Under the pieces are notes generated by a model. It saw nothing but the letters and a program-made list of their open reading frames with translations. It made no database searches and was not told the DNA's origin. The position numbers and the translations under genes were made by a program. A DNA stretch of 64,000 nt from Seonamhaeicola algicola (lineage in GTDB: Bacteria > Bacteroidota > Bacteroidia > Flavobacteriales > Flavobacteriaceae), in assembly GCF_007997385.1 (NCBI RefSeq), contig NZ_VOSC01000019.1, positions 203,864-267,863 of the forward strand, in the 5' to 3' direction. Below, one piece after another: positions 16,072-24,778 of this stretch. Position 1 is the stretch's first letter. Each line of letters starts with the position of its first letter.

Positions 16072-16094
16072 ATGCTTAATAATTACAACAAACC

Positions 16095-16547
16095 TTACTT
16101 TAAAATTTGGCTGGTATGATCTTTAGTTTTTACTTTGGTAATAACATCTTCTATCACGCCATCTGCATCAATTACAAAGGTAACACGGTGAATACCGTCA
16201 TATTCGCGCCCCATAAACTTTTTAGGCCCCCAAACACCAAAAGCATTAATAACCGTTTTATCTTCATCAGCCAATAATGGATATGGAAAATTGTATTTAT
16301 TTTTAAAGTTTGATTGACGCTTAGCACTATCGGCACTTACACCTAAAATACGATATCCTTGCGCCTCAAAACGCTCATGGTTGTCACTTAAATTACAAGC
16401 TTCGGCAGTACAACCAGGTGTACTTGCTTTAGGATAAAAAAACAACACGAGCTTTTTACCAGCATAATCACTTAAACGAATGGTGTTTCCATCCTGATCT
16501 TGGGCTTCAAAATTTGGTGCCTTATCACCTATTTTTAATGTAGTCAT
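16095..16547 (-). CDS. bcp: Thiol peroxidase, Bcp/PrxQ type
   Basis: The start at 16547 (MTTLKIGDKAPNF) gives the usual 150-aa length; codons further upstream fall in the nth promoter region. It is a PrxQ/Bcp peroxiredoxin with peroxidatic Cys46 and resolving Cys51 in ASTPGCTAEACNL, spaced as in Escherichia coli Bcp. It reduces hydrogen peroxide and lipid hydroperoxides using thioredoxin. It is divergent from nth; pairing of an oxidant-removing enzyme with a base-excision repair enzyme may reflect shared oxidative stress context, although no common operator is visible. Confidence 0.95.
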   Translation of the reverse strand: MTTLKIGDKAPNFEAQDQDGNTIRLSDYAGKKLVLFFYPKASTPGCTAEACNLSDNHERFEAQGYRILGVSADSAKRQSNFKNKYNFPYPLLADEDKTVINAFGVWGPKKFMGREYDGIHRVTFVIDADGVIEDVITKVKTKDHTSQILK

Positions 16548-16553
16548 ATTTAA

Positions 16554-16561
16554 TATCTTTG
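16554..16561 (+). promoter_or_regulatory. -7 promoter box of nth
   Basis: TATCTTTG matches TAnnTTTG exactly and lies 22 bases before the nth start at 16584. A clear -33 TTG at the right distance is not obvious. Confidence 0.55.
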
Positions 16562-16583
16562 TTTTTTGTAAAAATACAACTCT

Positions 16584-17246
16584 ATGACAAAACAAGAAAG
16601 TGTAAACTTTGTTATAAACACTTTATACAAACTATATCCTGAAATTCCTATTCCGTTAGACCATAAAGATCCGTACACACTGTTAATAGCCGTACTTATG
16701 TCTGCACAAAGCACCGATGTACGTGTAAACCAAATTACTCCACTGCTTTTTGAACGTGCCGACAACCCTTATGACATGGTGAAACTAACAGTAGATGAGA
16801 TTAGAGACATTATAAAACCCGTAGGCTTATCACCTATGAAAAGCAAAGGTATTTACGGTTTATCAAAAATTTTAATTGAAGAACATAACGGTAACGTACC
16901 ACAAAGTTTTGAGGCTTTAGAGGCCTTACCTGCTGTTGGCCATAAAACCGCCAGCGTTGTGATGTCTCAAGCATTTGGTATACCGGCATTTCCTGTAGAT
17001 ACGCACATACACCGGTTAATGTACCGTTGGAATTTAAGCAATGGAAAAAATGTTACACAAACCGAAAAAGATGCCAAACGCCTATTTCCTAAAGAATTAT
17101 GGAATGATTTACACTTACAAATTATTTGGTATGGCAGAGAATATTCGCCGGCACGTGGCTGGGATTTAGAAAAAGATATTATTACCAAAACCATTGGTAG
17201 AAAATCTGTAATTAACGACTATTACAAAAAGAAAAAGACTGTTTAG
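16584..17246 (+). CDS. nth: Endonuclease III (cysteine-free)
   Basis: The 220-aa protein is a DNA glycosylase/AP lyase of base-excision repair, removing oxidised pyrimidines. The helix-hairpin-helix motif LPAVGHKTASVV holds catalytic Lys121, and the Gly/Pro-Asp loop AFPVDTHIHR holds catalytic Asp139, matching K120/D138 of the Escherichia coli enzyme. The usual C-terminal [4Fe-4S] cluster ligands (four Cys) are missing: where the first would be, the sequence reads REYSPARGWDLEKD, and the whole protein contains no cysteine. The rest of the fold is intact, so it is probably an active cluster-less form. Divergent from bcp; its stop codon overlaps the terminator stem. Confidence 0.93.
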   Translation: MTKQESVNFVINTLYKLYPEIPIPLDHKDPYTLLIAVLMSAQSTDVRVNQITPLLFERADNPYDMVKLTVDEIRDIIKPVGLSPMKSKGIYGLSKILIEEHNGNVPQSFEALEALPAVGHKTASVVMSQAFGIPAFPVDTHIHRLMYRWNLSNGKNVTQTEKDAKRLFPKELWNDLHLQIIWYGREYSPARGWDLEKDIITKTIGRKSVINDYYKKKKTV

Positions 17247-17266
17247 AGCTTACCAAACAGTCTTTT
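17233..17266. terminator. Bidirectional terminator overlapping the nth stop
   Basis: AAAAGACTGTTT and AAACAGTCTTTT form a 12-base-pair stem. The nth TAG stop (17244-17246) begins in the last base of the left arm. It also serves the convergent 49-aa gene. Confidence 0.9.
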
Positions 17267-17271
17267 AACAC

Positions 17272-17421
17272 TTAATTTTGAAGCATTTCAAACGTTAATT
17301 TATTACAATTTATAACACGTAATGCCTTTGAATAGTTTAAAATAAATTGAACCGTATCTTCTGTAGGCTCTAATTTGTTTAAGTTTTCAGAAAAATGTTT
17401 TTCAGAGTAAAGTTTTGCCAT
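17272..17421 (-). CDS. 49-aa protein following the ECF sigma gene
   Basis: A short open frame encodes MAKLYSEKHFSENL... ending CNKLTFEMLQN, 49 aa. It starts 55 bases after the sigma factor stop on the same strand and ends just before the nth terminator. It reads as a real soluble, helical protein: charged N-terminal half, then VQFILNYSKALRVINCNKL. I judge it a real gene because it fills the space between the sigma stop and the terminator in the right orientation and has sensible composition. It could be a small partner or regulator of the sigma factor; no zinc-binding anti-sigma motif is present. Confidence 0.65.
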   Translation of the reverse strand: MAKLYSEKHFSENLNKLEPTEDTVQFILNYSKALRVINCNKLTFEMLQN

Positions 17422-17476
17422 TATATCAATTTAAGAATTATACCATTGATAACGCAGCAAAAATTACTTTATTGTA

Positions 17477-18067
17477 TTAGTTGGTTAAAACAATATTGTG
17501 TTTTTCTATTATTTTACGCAAATTAATAAGCGCGTAGCGCATTCTACCTAAAGCTGTATTAATACTAACACCCGTTTTATCTGATATTTCCTTAAAACTC
17601 ATATCCTTGTACATGCGCATAAGCAATACCTCCTTTTGGTCATCTGGAAGTTCATCAACCAAACGGCGTACATCATACGCTATTTGATTTTTAATTATAG
17701 ACGTTTCAGCATTTAGCGTAGCATCACTAAGCACAGAAAAAATGCTAAATTCACCTGTATTATCAAACTTAGGCATGCGGTTATGTTTTCTAAAATAATC
17801 TATCACCAAATTATGCGCAATACGCATAACCCATGGTAAAAACTTACCTTCTTCATTATAAGAACCCTGTTTTAAGGTTTTTATAACTTTTATAAAGGTG
17901 TCTTGAAAAATATCTTCGGCTAAATCTTTATCGTAAACCTTAGAAAATATAAAACTGTAAATTTTTTGTTTATGTCTGTAGATTAAGGTTTCTAAAGCAC
18001 ATTCATCGCCTTTAATGTAGTTACTTACTAAAGTAGCATCAGGAATAGATTGATGTTGCATAATCAT
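17477..18067 (-). CDS. ECF-type RNA polymerase sigma factor
   Basis: The 196-aa protein (or 194 aa if translation begins at the second Met, 18061) is a group 4 sigma factor. Region 2 includes YRHKQKIYSFIFSKV, DLAEDIFQDTFIKVIKTL and the promoter-melting FLPWVMRIAHNLVIDYFRK; region 4 has the helix-turn-helix LPDDQKEVLLMRMYKDMSFKEISDKTGVSINTALGRMRYAL. No anti-sigma gene with a transmembrane segment sits beside it; instead a 49-aa gene follows. The regulon cannot be read from the sequence. Confidence 0.95.
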   Translation of the reverse strand: MIMQHQSIPDATLVSNYIKGDECALETLIYRHKQKIYSFIFSKVYDKDLAEDIFQDTFIKVIKTLKQGSYNEEGKFLPWVMRIAHNLVIDYFRKHNRMPKFDNTGEFSIFSVLSDATLNAETSIIKNQIAYDVRRLVDELPDDQKEVLLMRMYKDMSFKEISDKTGVSINTALGRMRYALINLRKIIEKHNIVLTN

Positions 18068-18265
18068 TACTTTTAATACAAGAAACGTAGCTTCGTTGCT
18101 TGGGGTTATCTTTTTTAAAAGTAATATTATACTATAGGCTACTCGTTTTTAGTGGTTTATTATAATCCAAATATAACAACAATCATTCCTAAAAAACAAA
18201 ATTTATAGATTTTTTTTATGCTACCCTTACGTTTACCTATACTTTTTAAGTTCAAATTCTTGTAG

Positions 18266-18273
18266 TATCTTTG
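18266..18273 (+). promoter_or_regulatory. -7 promoter box of uvrA
   Basis: TATCTTTG fits TAnnTTTG and lies 24 bases before the uvrA start at 18298. The -33 element is not clear. Confidence 0.5.
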
Positions 18274-18297
18274 TTAGGTTATATCTTTAAAAAGCCC

Positions 18298-21078
18298 ATG
18301 AGTACTGACATTTTAGACGTAAACCCCAAAGAAAACATTATTATTAAAGGTGCTAAATTGCACAATTTAAAAAATATTGATGTTGTTATACCTCGTAATA
18401 AATTAGTGGTAATCACGGGGTTATCAGGTTCAGGAAAATCTAGTTTAGCCTTTGACACCTTATATGCCGAAGGCCAAAGACGCTATGTTGAAAGCCTATC
18501 AAGTTACGCACGTCAGTTTTTAGGGCGCTTAAACAAACCCAAAGTAGATTATATTAAGGGCATTGCACCCGCTATAGCTATTGAACAAAAGGTAAATTCT
18601 ACCAATCCACGATCTACTGTTGGTACTACCACCGAAATTTATGACTACTTAAAACTTCTGTACGCGCGTATTGGTAAAACCTACTCGTCTATTTCTGGCC
18701 AAGAAGTAAAAAAAGAAACGGTAACCGATGTTATAAACCACATTAAAACCTTTACTGAAGGCGATAAGTTATTACTTTTAGCGCCTATTTTTTTAGAAGA
18801 AGGACGCAGTATAAATAACAAGCTACAAGCACTTAGCCAACAAGGGTATGCACGTATACAAGTAAACAAGCAGGTGCAGCGTATTGATGAGGCTGAAGTT
18901 ACCGAAAACGATACAATTTTGTTAGTAGTAGACCGTGTTATTGTAAAACATGAAGACGATTTTTACAACCGTTTAGCCGATGCCATACAAACCGCTTTTT
19001 ATGAAGGCAAAGGCGTATGCTTAATTGAAACGTTAAAAAACAACCAACAACGCACATTTAGCAATAAATTTGAGTTAGATGGCATGACGTTTTTAGAACC
19101 TAATGTACATTTATTCAGCTTTAATAACCCCTATGGCGCTTGCCCTAAATGCGAAGGTTATGGCGATATTATTGGTATTGATGAAGATTTAGTGATACCC
19201 AATACAGGCTTGTCGGTTTATGAAAACGCTATTTTCCCATGGCGAGGCGATAGTATGGGTTGGTATAAGGACCAACTGGTAAACAATTCACATAAATTTA
19301 ATTTCCCCATTCATAAACCGTATTTTGAATTAACCGATGCCCAAAAGCAACTTATATGGGACGGTAACCAACATTTTGAAGGTTTAAATAGCTTTTTTAC
19401 AGAATTAGAAGCCAAAGCCTACAAAATTCAAAACAGGGTTATGTTGTCGCGCTACCGCGGAAAAACAACATGTAAAGCCTGCAACGGTAAACGTTTGCGT
19501 CCGGAAGCTAATTACATTAAAGTTGGTAATGCCACCATTACCGATTTGGTGGAAATGCCATTAAACAAGCTATCGCAATTTTTTAAACATTTAGAACTTA
19601 ACGATTATGATGCTAAAATAGCAGCCAGACTTTTAACCGAAATTAATAACAGGCTGTCTTTTTTAACCAATGTAGGTTTATCATATTTAACATTAAACAG
19701 ACGCTCAAACACCTTATCTGGTGGCGAAAGCCAACGTATAAACCTAGCCACTTCGCTAGGTAGTAGTTTGGTGGGCTCCATGTATATTTTAGACGAACCC
19801 AGCATTGGCTTACACCCCAAAGATACAGAAAGGCTCATTTCGGTATTAAAATCGTTACGCAATTTAGGTAATACGGTTATTGTGGTTGAACATGATGAAG
19901 ATATTATGAAAGCTGCCGATACTGTTATTGATATTGGCCCAGAAGCAGGCACCTACGGGGGAAAGGTAGTGGCACAAGGCACGTTTAATGATATGCTGAC
20001 CTCAAACTCTTTAACCGCGCAGTATTTAAATGCATCTTTAAAAATTGAAGTACCTAAAACACGCAGAACTTCTAAATATCATGTAGATATTATAGGTGCT
20101 AGAGAAAATAATTTAAAAAATATTGATGTTAGCTTTCCGTTAGGTATGCTTACTGTTGTTACAGGTGTTTCTGGCAGCGGAAAAAGTACATTGGTTAAGA
20201 AAATTTTATTTCCAGCACTACAAAAACAGCTAACAGATTTTGGTGATAAACCCGGACAATTTTCAGCATTAAAAGGCAACTATAGCAATATTAAAACCAT
20301 AGAATTTATTGACCAAAACCCTATTGGGCGTTCTTCACGTTCTAACCCGGTTACCTACATAAAAGCTTATGATGATATTAGAAGCCTATTTGCCAAACAA
20401 AAATTAAGCACCATACGAAACTACCAACCCAAACACTTTAGTTTTAATGTAGATGGCGGACGTTGTGAAACTTGTAAGGGCGAAGGTGAAGTAACCATTG
20501 AAATGCAATTTATGGCCGATGTGCATTTAGAATGTGAAACCTGCAAAGGCAAACGCTTTAAAAAAGACGTGTTAGAGGTTACATTTGCCAATAAAAATAT
20601 TGATGATATACTTAACCTAACCATTGATGATGCTGTTGCCTTTTTTGAAGCTAATAATCAACCCAAAATAAAAAACAAACTACAGCCTTTACAAGATGTT
20701 GGTTTGGGCTATGTTACCTTAGGGCAAAGTTCTTCAACCTTATCTGGCGGTGAAGCACAACGTATTAAACTAGCTACTTTTTTAGGAAAAAGCAACACCA
20801 AAGACAAAGCCTTATTTATCTTTGATGAACCCACTACGGGCTTACATTTTCATGATATTAAAAAATTATTAAAATCGTTTGATGCTCTTATTGCTAAAGG
20901 TCACTCTATTATTGTAGTTGAGCATAATTTAGATTTAATTAAATGCGCAGATCATGTTATAGATTTAGGACCTGAAGGCGGTGAAAATGGTGGTAACATT
21001 GTTGCTTTTGGCACACCTGAAGCACTTGTGAAAAACAAAAAATCTGTTACGGGCACGTATTTAGAAGATAAGTTATAA
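18298..21078 (+). CDS. uvrA: Excinuclease ABC subunit A
   Basis: I place the start at the ATG at 18298 (MSTDILDVNPKENIIIKGA), because the earlier in-frame TTG overlaps the -7 box; the product has 926 aa. UvrA recognises DNA damage in nucleotide excision repair and loads UvrB. It shows two ABC ATPase halves: Walker A GLSGSGKSSLAFDTLYAEGQRRY and GVSGSGKST, signature motifs LSGGESQRINLA and LSGGEAQRIKLA, and Walker B LDEPSIGLHP and FDEPTTGLHF. Zinc-binding cysteine pairs are present at CPKC/CKAC and CETC/CETC. Length and order are normal. Single-gene unit closed by a strong terminator. Confidence 0.98.
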   Translation: MSTDILDVNPKENIIIKGAKLHNLKNIDVVIPRNKLVVITGLSGSGKSSLAFDTLYAEGQRRYVESLSSYARQFLGRLNKPKVDYIKGIAPAIAIEQKVNSTNPRSTVGTTTEIYDYLKLLYARIGKTYSSISGQEVKKETVTDVINHIKTFTEGDKLLLLAPIFLEEGRSINNKLQALSQQGYARIQVNKQVQRIDEAEVTENDTILLVVDRVIVKHEDDFYNRLADAIQTAFYEGKGVCLIETLKNNQQRTFSNKFELDGMTFLEPNVHLFSFNNPYGACPKCEGYGDIIGIDEDLVIPNTGLSVYENAIFPWRGDSMGWYKDQLVNNSHKFNFPIHKPYFELTDAQKQLIWDGNQHFEGLNSFFTELEAKAYKIQNRVMLSRYRGKTTCKACNGKRLRPEANYIKVGNATITDLVEMPLNKLSQFFKHLELNDYDAKIAARLLTEINNRLSFLTNVGLSYLTLNRRSNTLSGGESQRINLATSLGSSLVGSMYILDEPSIGLHPKDTERLISVLKSLRNLGNTVIVVEHDEDIMKAADTVIDIGPEAGTYGGKVVAQGTFNDMLTSNSLTAQYLNASLKIEVPKTRRTSKYHVDIIGARENNLKNIDVSFPLGMLTVVTGVSGSGKSTLVKKILFPALQKQLTDFGDKPGQFSALKGNYSNIKTIEFIDQNPIGRSSRSNPVTYIKAYDDIRSLFAKQKLSTIRNYQPKHFSFNVDGGRCETCKGEGEVTIEMQFMADVHLECETCKGKRFKKDVLEVTFANKNIDDILNLTIDDAVAFFEANNQPKIKNKLQPLQDVGLGYVTLGQSSSTLSGGEAQRIKLATFLGKSNTKDKALFIFDEPTTGLHFHDIKKLLKSFDALIAKGHSIIVVEHNLDLIKCADHVIDLGPEGGENGGNIVAFGTPEALVKNKKSVTGTYLEDKL

Positions 21079-21081
21079 AAT

Positions 21082-21112
21082 AAAAAGAACGCCTACTTAA
21101 GCGTTCTTTTTC
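21082..21112. terminator. Hairpin terminator after uvrA
   Basis: AAAAAGAACGC and GCGTTCTTTTT enclose an 8-base loop. It works for uvrA and the convergent T9SS-cargo gene. Confidence 0.92.
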
Positions 21113-21142
21113 CCAACAAACTAATTAATTACGTATTTTAAA

Positions 21143-21877
21143 TTACTTAACAAATTTTAGACTACCTCCTGCTGTTGATAAGATATAGAGTCCGGGTTTT
21201 AAAGTGCTTACGGCAATTACTTTTGATACAGCCCCCCTTAAAACCTCTTGCCCCATTAAATTATAAACAGCATAATCACCGGCAATAGTAGCATCTTTAA
21301 AGACGATAGCTTCTGTATTGGCGTTATAGTAGGCTTTCAATTTATTTTTATTAAAACCAGACGTTGATAACGCATTTATTTCTGCCTGACTTCTTATATA
21401 CACCAAAGTAGGATCACTAGCGCCAGGGCCGCCATAAATAGTAGCACCTCCATCGGGTGTATACGCTAAATACGTTAATAGTCTATATGTTAAATTAGCA
21501 TTTTCTGAACTCAACTGTGCATCTGCAGGAATGGTATAACTAACCGTAGTAACACCACCTGCTCCTGCCCCTGGATACACGTAATCGTTAGGTTGCGCTA
21601 CAGTTTCATTAGCCCACGTACCATTAATCACATCATGATTAGCTATAGGTTCATCTTGCAAGCCCGCAAGCATAAAATTAAACGCATCATTAGTGCCGTT
21701 AGTGACTCCTAGTGTATACGTTATTTCAACAGTAATATTATCACCGGGTTTAAAGGTAACTGCTGTTTCGCCGTTAATTTGATAATCAGCTTTATTAGAC
21801 CAATTAAAAGTTGGCTCTACTCGTTGCGCAAAAGCCATTGAAATAAAAAAAAGTAATAGCAATGTAATGTTTTTCAT
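21143..21877 (-). CDS. Secreted protein with T9SS type A sorting domain
   Basis: The 244-aa product has a signal peptide (MKNITLLLLFFISMAFAQ) and ends in a type A C-terminal sorting domain of about 75 residues: LKAYYNANTEAIVF, GDYAVYNLMGQEVLRG, LKPGLYILSTAGGSLKFVK. Such proteins cross the outer membrane by the type IX secretion system and are released or attached to the surface. The 150-residue mature part is beta-rich (VTFKPGDNITVEITYTL, GVTTVSYTIPADAQ) with no recognised catalytic motif; it could be a binding or adhesion module. It is a single gene, convergent with uvrA. Confidence 0.88.
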   Translation of the reverse strand: MKNITLLLLFFISMAFAQRVEPTFNWSNKADYQINGETAVTFKPGDNITVEITYTLGVTNGTNDAFNFMLAGLQDEPIANHDVINGTWANETVAQPNDYVYPGAGAGGVTTVSYTIPADAQLSSENANLTYRLLTYLAYTPDGGATIYGGPGASDPTLVYIRSQAEINALSTSGFNKNKLKAYYNANTEAIVFKDATIAGDYAVYNLMGQEVLRGAVSKVIAVSTLKPGLYILSTAGGSLKFVK

Positions 21878-22090
21878 ATATGCTTAATGTATTTAGTTAA
21901 TAGTTAAACCAAATGTAATTAACCACACAAAACAGCACATAAAATAATACTCGATATAAACTTGACATTAAAAAAATAGATTCAAAATTGCAATTATTCA
22001 TAATTTTGATACTTACCAAAAACATCCATTCATTTTTTTGGCACGCTGTTTGGTATTACATAATCGTATTCACATTTAAACTTACAGATT

Positions 22091-23248
22091 ATGAAAAAAA
22101 TACTATTTATTTTAGCCGGATTTATCCTTACAGGATTTACTGCTAATGCCGTTACAACCACCAAAAAAAATAGTAACAACACATCTGCTTATATTGGAGG
22201 CTACAGTAATTCTTTCATATTTGTAGAAAACGGAATAGAATTCTCGGTATTTAGAGATGGACAATTCGATTTTAACATTGTGAGAGGTAATGCCAGATTT
22301 AACGTATCAATTGGTTCACCTAACGTTCATGTTAGTTTTAATTCTGGGTATGATTATAATGCTTATGTGCAATATGACGAATTTGGCGCTATTATTCAAA
22401 TTGAAAACACACCTATTTATTATGATCATTACGGGCGTATAGTACAAGCAGGAAATGTAAACATATACTATAACAATTTTGGGTATGTATCTAGAGTTGG
22501 CGGACTATATGTACACTACAATAGATATAATACATTTTCACACTGTACAGGCTTTATAAACATTTACAATAGAAATTACGTATACCGCCCATGGCATAGA
22601 TACTACGCAGTACCAGCTGTTAATTACTGTGTGGTTTACAACAGGCCTTATAGAAGATATTATACACCTGTTAGATATGTGTACTCAAGACCTTTTTACA
22701 ATAATTACAGACCAAGAACTGCTGTTGCTAGCAGACGCGGACACAACATTATAAGAAACAGAAGTTATGCTACCGTAAACCGCAGCAACAGAAATGTAAC
22801 ACGCGTTAACCGATATGCTACAAACAGAAACTATAAAGCTTACGCTAATAGTTCTAGAAAAAGTAACAACACATACAATAGAAATAACAACACTTCTAGA
22901 AGTGTATCTAATAACAATAGAAACTCAAAAACTATTATTAATAGACATACTACCATAAACAGATCTAGTAATACAAACATTACCAGAAAAAGCAACAAAT
23001 ACAATAAACCACAGACTACTACATCTAGAAATTATAACAGTAGTAACACAAGAAGAGCACCACAAGTAGCTAATAAAACTACAAGAACACCTCAAAAAAG
23101 TTATCAAAGATCAAGCAGTACACAACGCAAAAGCATGCCGCAAAGAACCATAACAAGAGGTGCTAATAAAAATAACAACGCTAGGGTTTCTCAAAACAGA
23201 AGCACGTCTAGCAACAATACACGATCTACTTCAAGAAGAAGATCATAA
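22091..23248 (+). CDS. Secreted, strongly basic Asn/Arg/Ser/Tyr-rich protein
   Basis: The 385-aa product has a signal peptide (residues 1-20, ending TANA), an N-terminal beta-rich part of about 130 residues (SFIFVENGIEFSVFRDGQFDFN, YYDHYGRIVQAGNVNIYYNN) with repeated YY/YN strands, then a Tyr/Arg/Pro linker and a C-terminal low-complexity tail of about 180 residues dominated by Asn, Arg, Ser, Thr and Lys with almost no acidic residues. The tail must be highly positively charged. The N-terminal part looks like a conserved flavobacterial envelope family. Binding to acidic surface polysaccharide or extracellular DNA is a reasonable guess, not a demonstrated role. Single-gene unit. Confidence 0.75.
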   Translation: MKKILFILAGFILTGFTANAVTTTKKNSNNTSAYIGGYSNSFIFVENGIEFSVFRDGQFDFNIVRGNARFNVSIGSPNVHVSFNSGYDYNAYVQYDEFGAIIQIENTPIYYDHYGRIVQAGNVNIYYNNFGYVSRVGGLYVHYNRYNTFSHCTGFINIYNRNYVYRPWHRYYAVPAVNYCVVYNRPYRRYYTPVRYVYSRPFYNNYRPRTAVASRRGHNIIRNRSYATVNRSNRNVTRVNRYATNRNYKAYANSSRKSNNTYNRNNNTSRSVSNNNRNSKTIINRHTTINRSSNTNITRKSNKYNKPQTTTSRNYNSSNTRRAPQVANKTTRTPQKSYQRSSSTQRKSMPQRTITRGANKNNNARVSQNRSTSSNNTRSTSRRRS

Positions 23249-23269
23249 TAACTTTGGTTGGTTAGTTGG

Positions 23270-23314
23270 AAAGCCCTGTGATACGTTTGCCTCAAAGCAG
23301 CATCATGGGGTTTT
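23270..23314. terminator. Possible imperfect terminator
   Basis: AAAGCCCTGTGAT can pair with ATCATGGGGTTTT using three G-T wobbles across a 19-base loop, followed by a T-rich run. It lies between two convergent genes, but the pairing is weak. Confidence 0.4.
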
Positions 23315-23320
23315 CTTTTT

Positions 23321-24778
23321 TTACTTTTTTAAGAGTTTTTGCATAGCATACGTAATATCTTCAGATAACCTAAACCTATAAACCACAAAAAGATACAACA
23401 CGCTAATTAAAGTAGATTTTAAAATAACACTTACAATGGGCGTAAAAGGGAAATCCCAAAAATAAAACAACACTACACAAGCTAACAACAACACCCCTAC
23501 TTTTAAACTTTGCTGTGTGAACGGTTGTATTTTGAAATATTTATACACAAAAAATAGTTTAGCAGAGTTATAAAAAACAATAGCTAAAAACGTTGCTATA
23601 GCTGCCCCATTAATACCATAACGTGGAATAAAAACAATATTTAAAACAAGTGTTAATACCACCAACACAACACCAAGCACAAGTATTACCCTGTAATAAT
23701 CGCTGTTAAACAAAATTGCATTGTTACTACCTAGCATAGCATCATATAATTTTGCAGTACTAATTAACAAAACCACATAAATACCAACACTGTATTGCGG
23801 ATCTATTAAAAAATAAAATTGTTTTACATTAAGCACTATTAACAAAAAGATAAATCCGCTTACAATCAATAAGTTTAAAGAACTTTTTTTATACAAGGCA
23901 TCCAGCGCATCAAAATCTTTTTCATTTAAATACTTAGCTGATAAGGGCATTAATATTTGATGCATAGAACGTTGAGGTACTACTATAACCGTTGCTATAT
24001 AAACCGCTACATTATAATACGCTACGTTATTTAAATTAACTAATAATTTACCCAACATCACCTTATCTACATCCAATAAAATACTAGCTACCGAGCCTGC
24101 TATCAATATAAGTGACGTATATTTTAGTATAGAAGATACATTACCTATTTTTTTAAATGTTATTACCGGCAAGCGTATACTGAATGCGTACATTTTCATA
24201 ATAAGCATGCGTAGCAAATACATACAGACCAAACCCACCATAAACTGCTCTACATTTAAAACCTCTAAATACAAACCAAACAACAAAACCATAGAAGCAA
24301 CTCTATGAAAAACTTCTTTCATAAAATTACCAAACACGGTTTTCATTTGCACTTTAGCCCAAGCAAAAAACACTTCAAAATAAGCTAAAGCAACAGCTAT
24401 AACAATGGTATGCCAAACATAATTTTTAATGAGTGTATTTTTTGATGCTAAAAAATTACCAATAACATCATAAAACACATACCCAATAATACTAACCGGT
24501 ATAATAACAAGCATGGGTAACAACACCATAAGCGTTAAAAAACTATTTAATGACACACGTGTTTTGAATGAACTGTAAAATTTAACCAACGTATTATGTA
24601 CACCAAACGCCATTAAAGGCATCATTACATGTGCTGCAGATAGCATTACACCCACCATACCATAATACTCATCAGACAAGAATTTGGTATATAAAAACAG
24701 CGTATTTATAGCACCTATTATGAAACCTAAATAGGTTGAAGCTACATTTTTTAAAGATTGAGATGCAACAATACCCAT
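23321..24778 (-). CDS. Polysaccharide flippase-like (MOP/Wzx) membrane protein
   Basis: The 485-aa protein has 12 to 14 hydrophobic segments and the opening SLKNVASTYLGFIIGAINTLFLYTKFLSDEYYGMVGVML typical of Wzx-type flippases in the MOP superfamily, which move lipid-linked glycans across the inner membrane. NNVAYYNVAVYIATVIVVPQRSMHQILMPL in the middle is also family-like. Its start codon shares one base with the stop of the upstream glycosyltransferase (TAATG), so they form one operon with YfhO. The glycan is not identified; an O-antigen-like or lipid-linked glycan is expected. Confidence 0.9.
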   Translation of the reverse strand: MGIVASQSLKNVASTYLGFIIGAINTLFLYTKFLSDEYYGMVGVMLSAAHVMMPLMAFGVHNTLVKFYSSFKTRVSLNSFLTLMVLLPMLVIIPVSIIGYVFYDVIGNFLASKNTLIKNYVWHTIVIAVALAYFEVFFAWAKVQMKTVFGNFMKEVFHRVASMVLLFGLYLEVLNVEQFMVGLVCMYLLRMLIMKMYAFSIRLPVITFKKIGNVSSILKYTSLILIAGSVASILLDVDKVMLGKLLVNLNNVAYYNVAVYIATVIVVPQRSMHQILMPLSAKYLNEKDFDALDALYKKSSLNLLIVSGFIFLLIVLNVKQFYFLIDPQYSVGIYVVLLISTAKLYDAMLGSNNAILFNSDYYRVILVLGVVLVVLTLVLNIVFIPRYGINGAAIATFLAIVFYNSAKLFFVYKYFKIQPFTQQSLKVGVLLLACVVLFYFWDFPFTPIVSVILKSTLISVLYLFVVYRFRLSEDITYAMQKLLKK

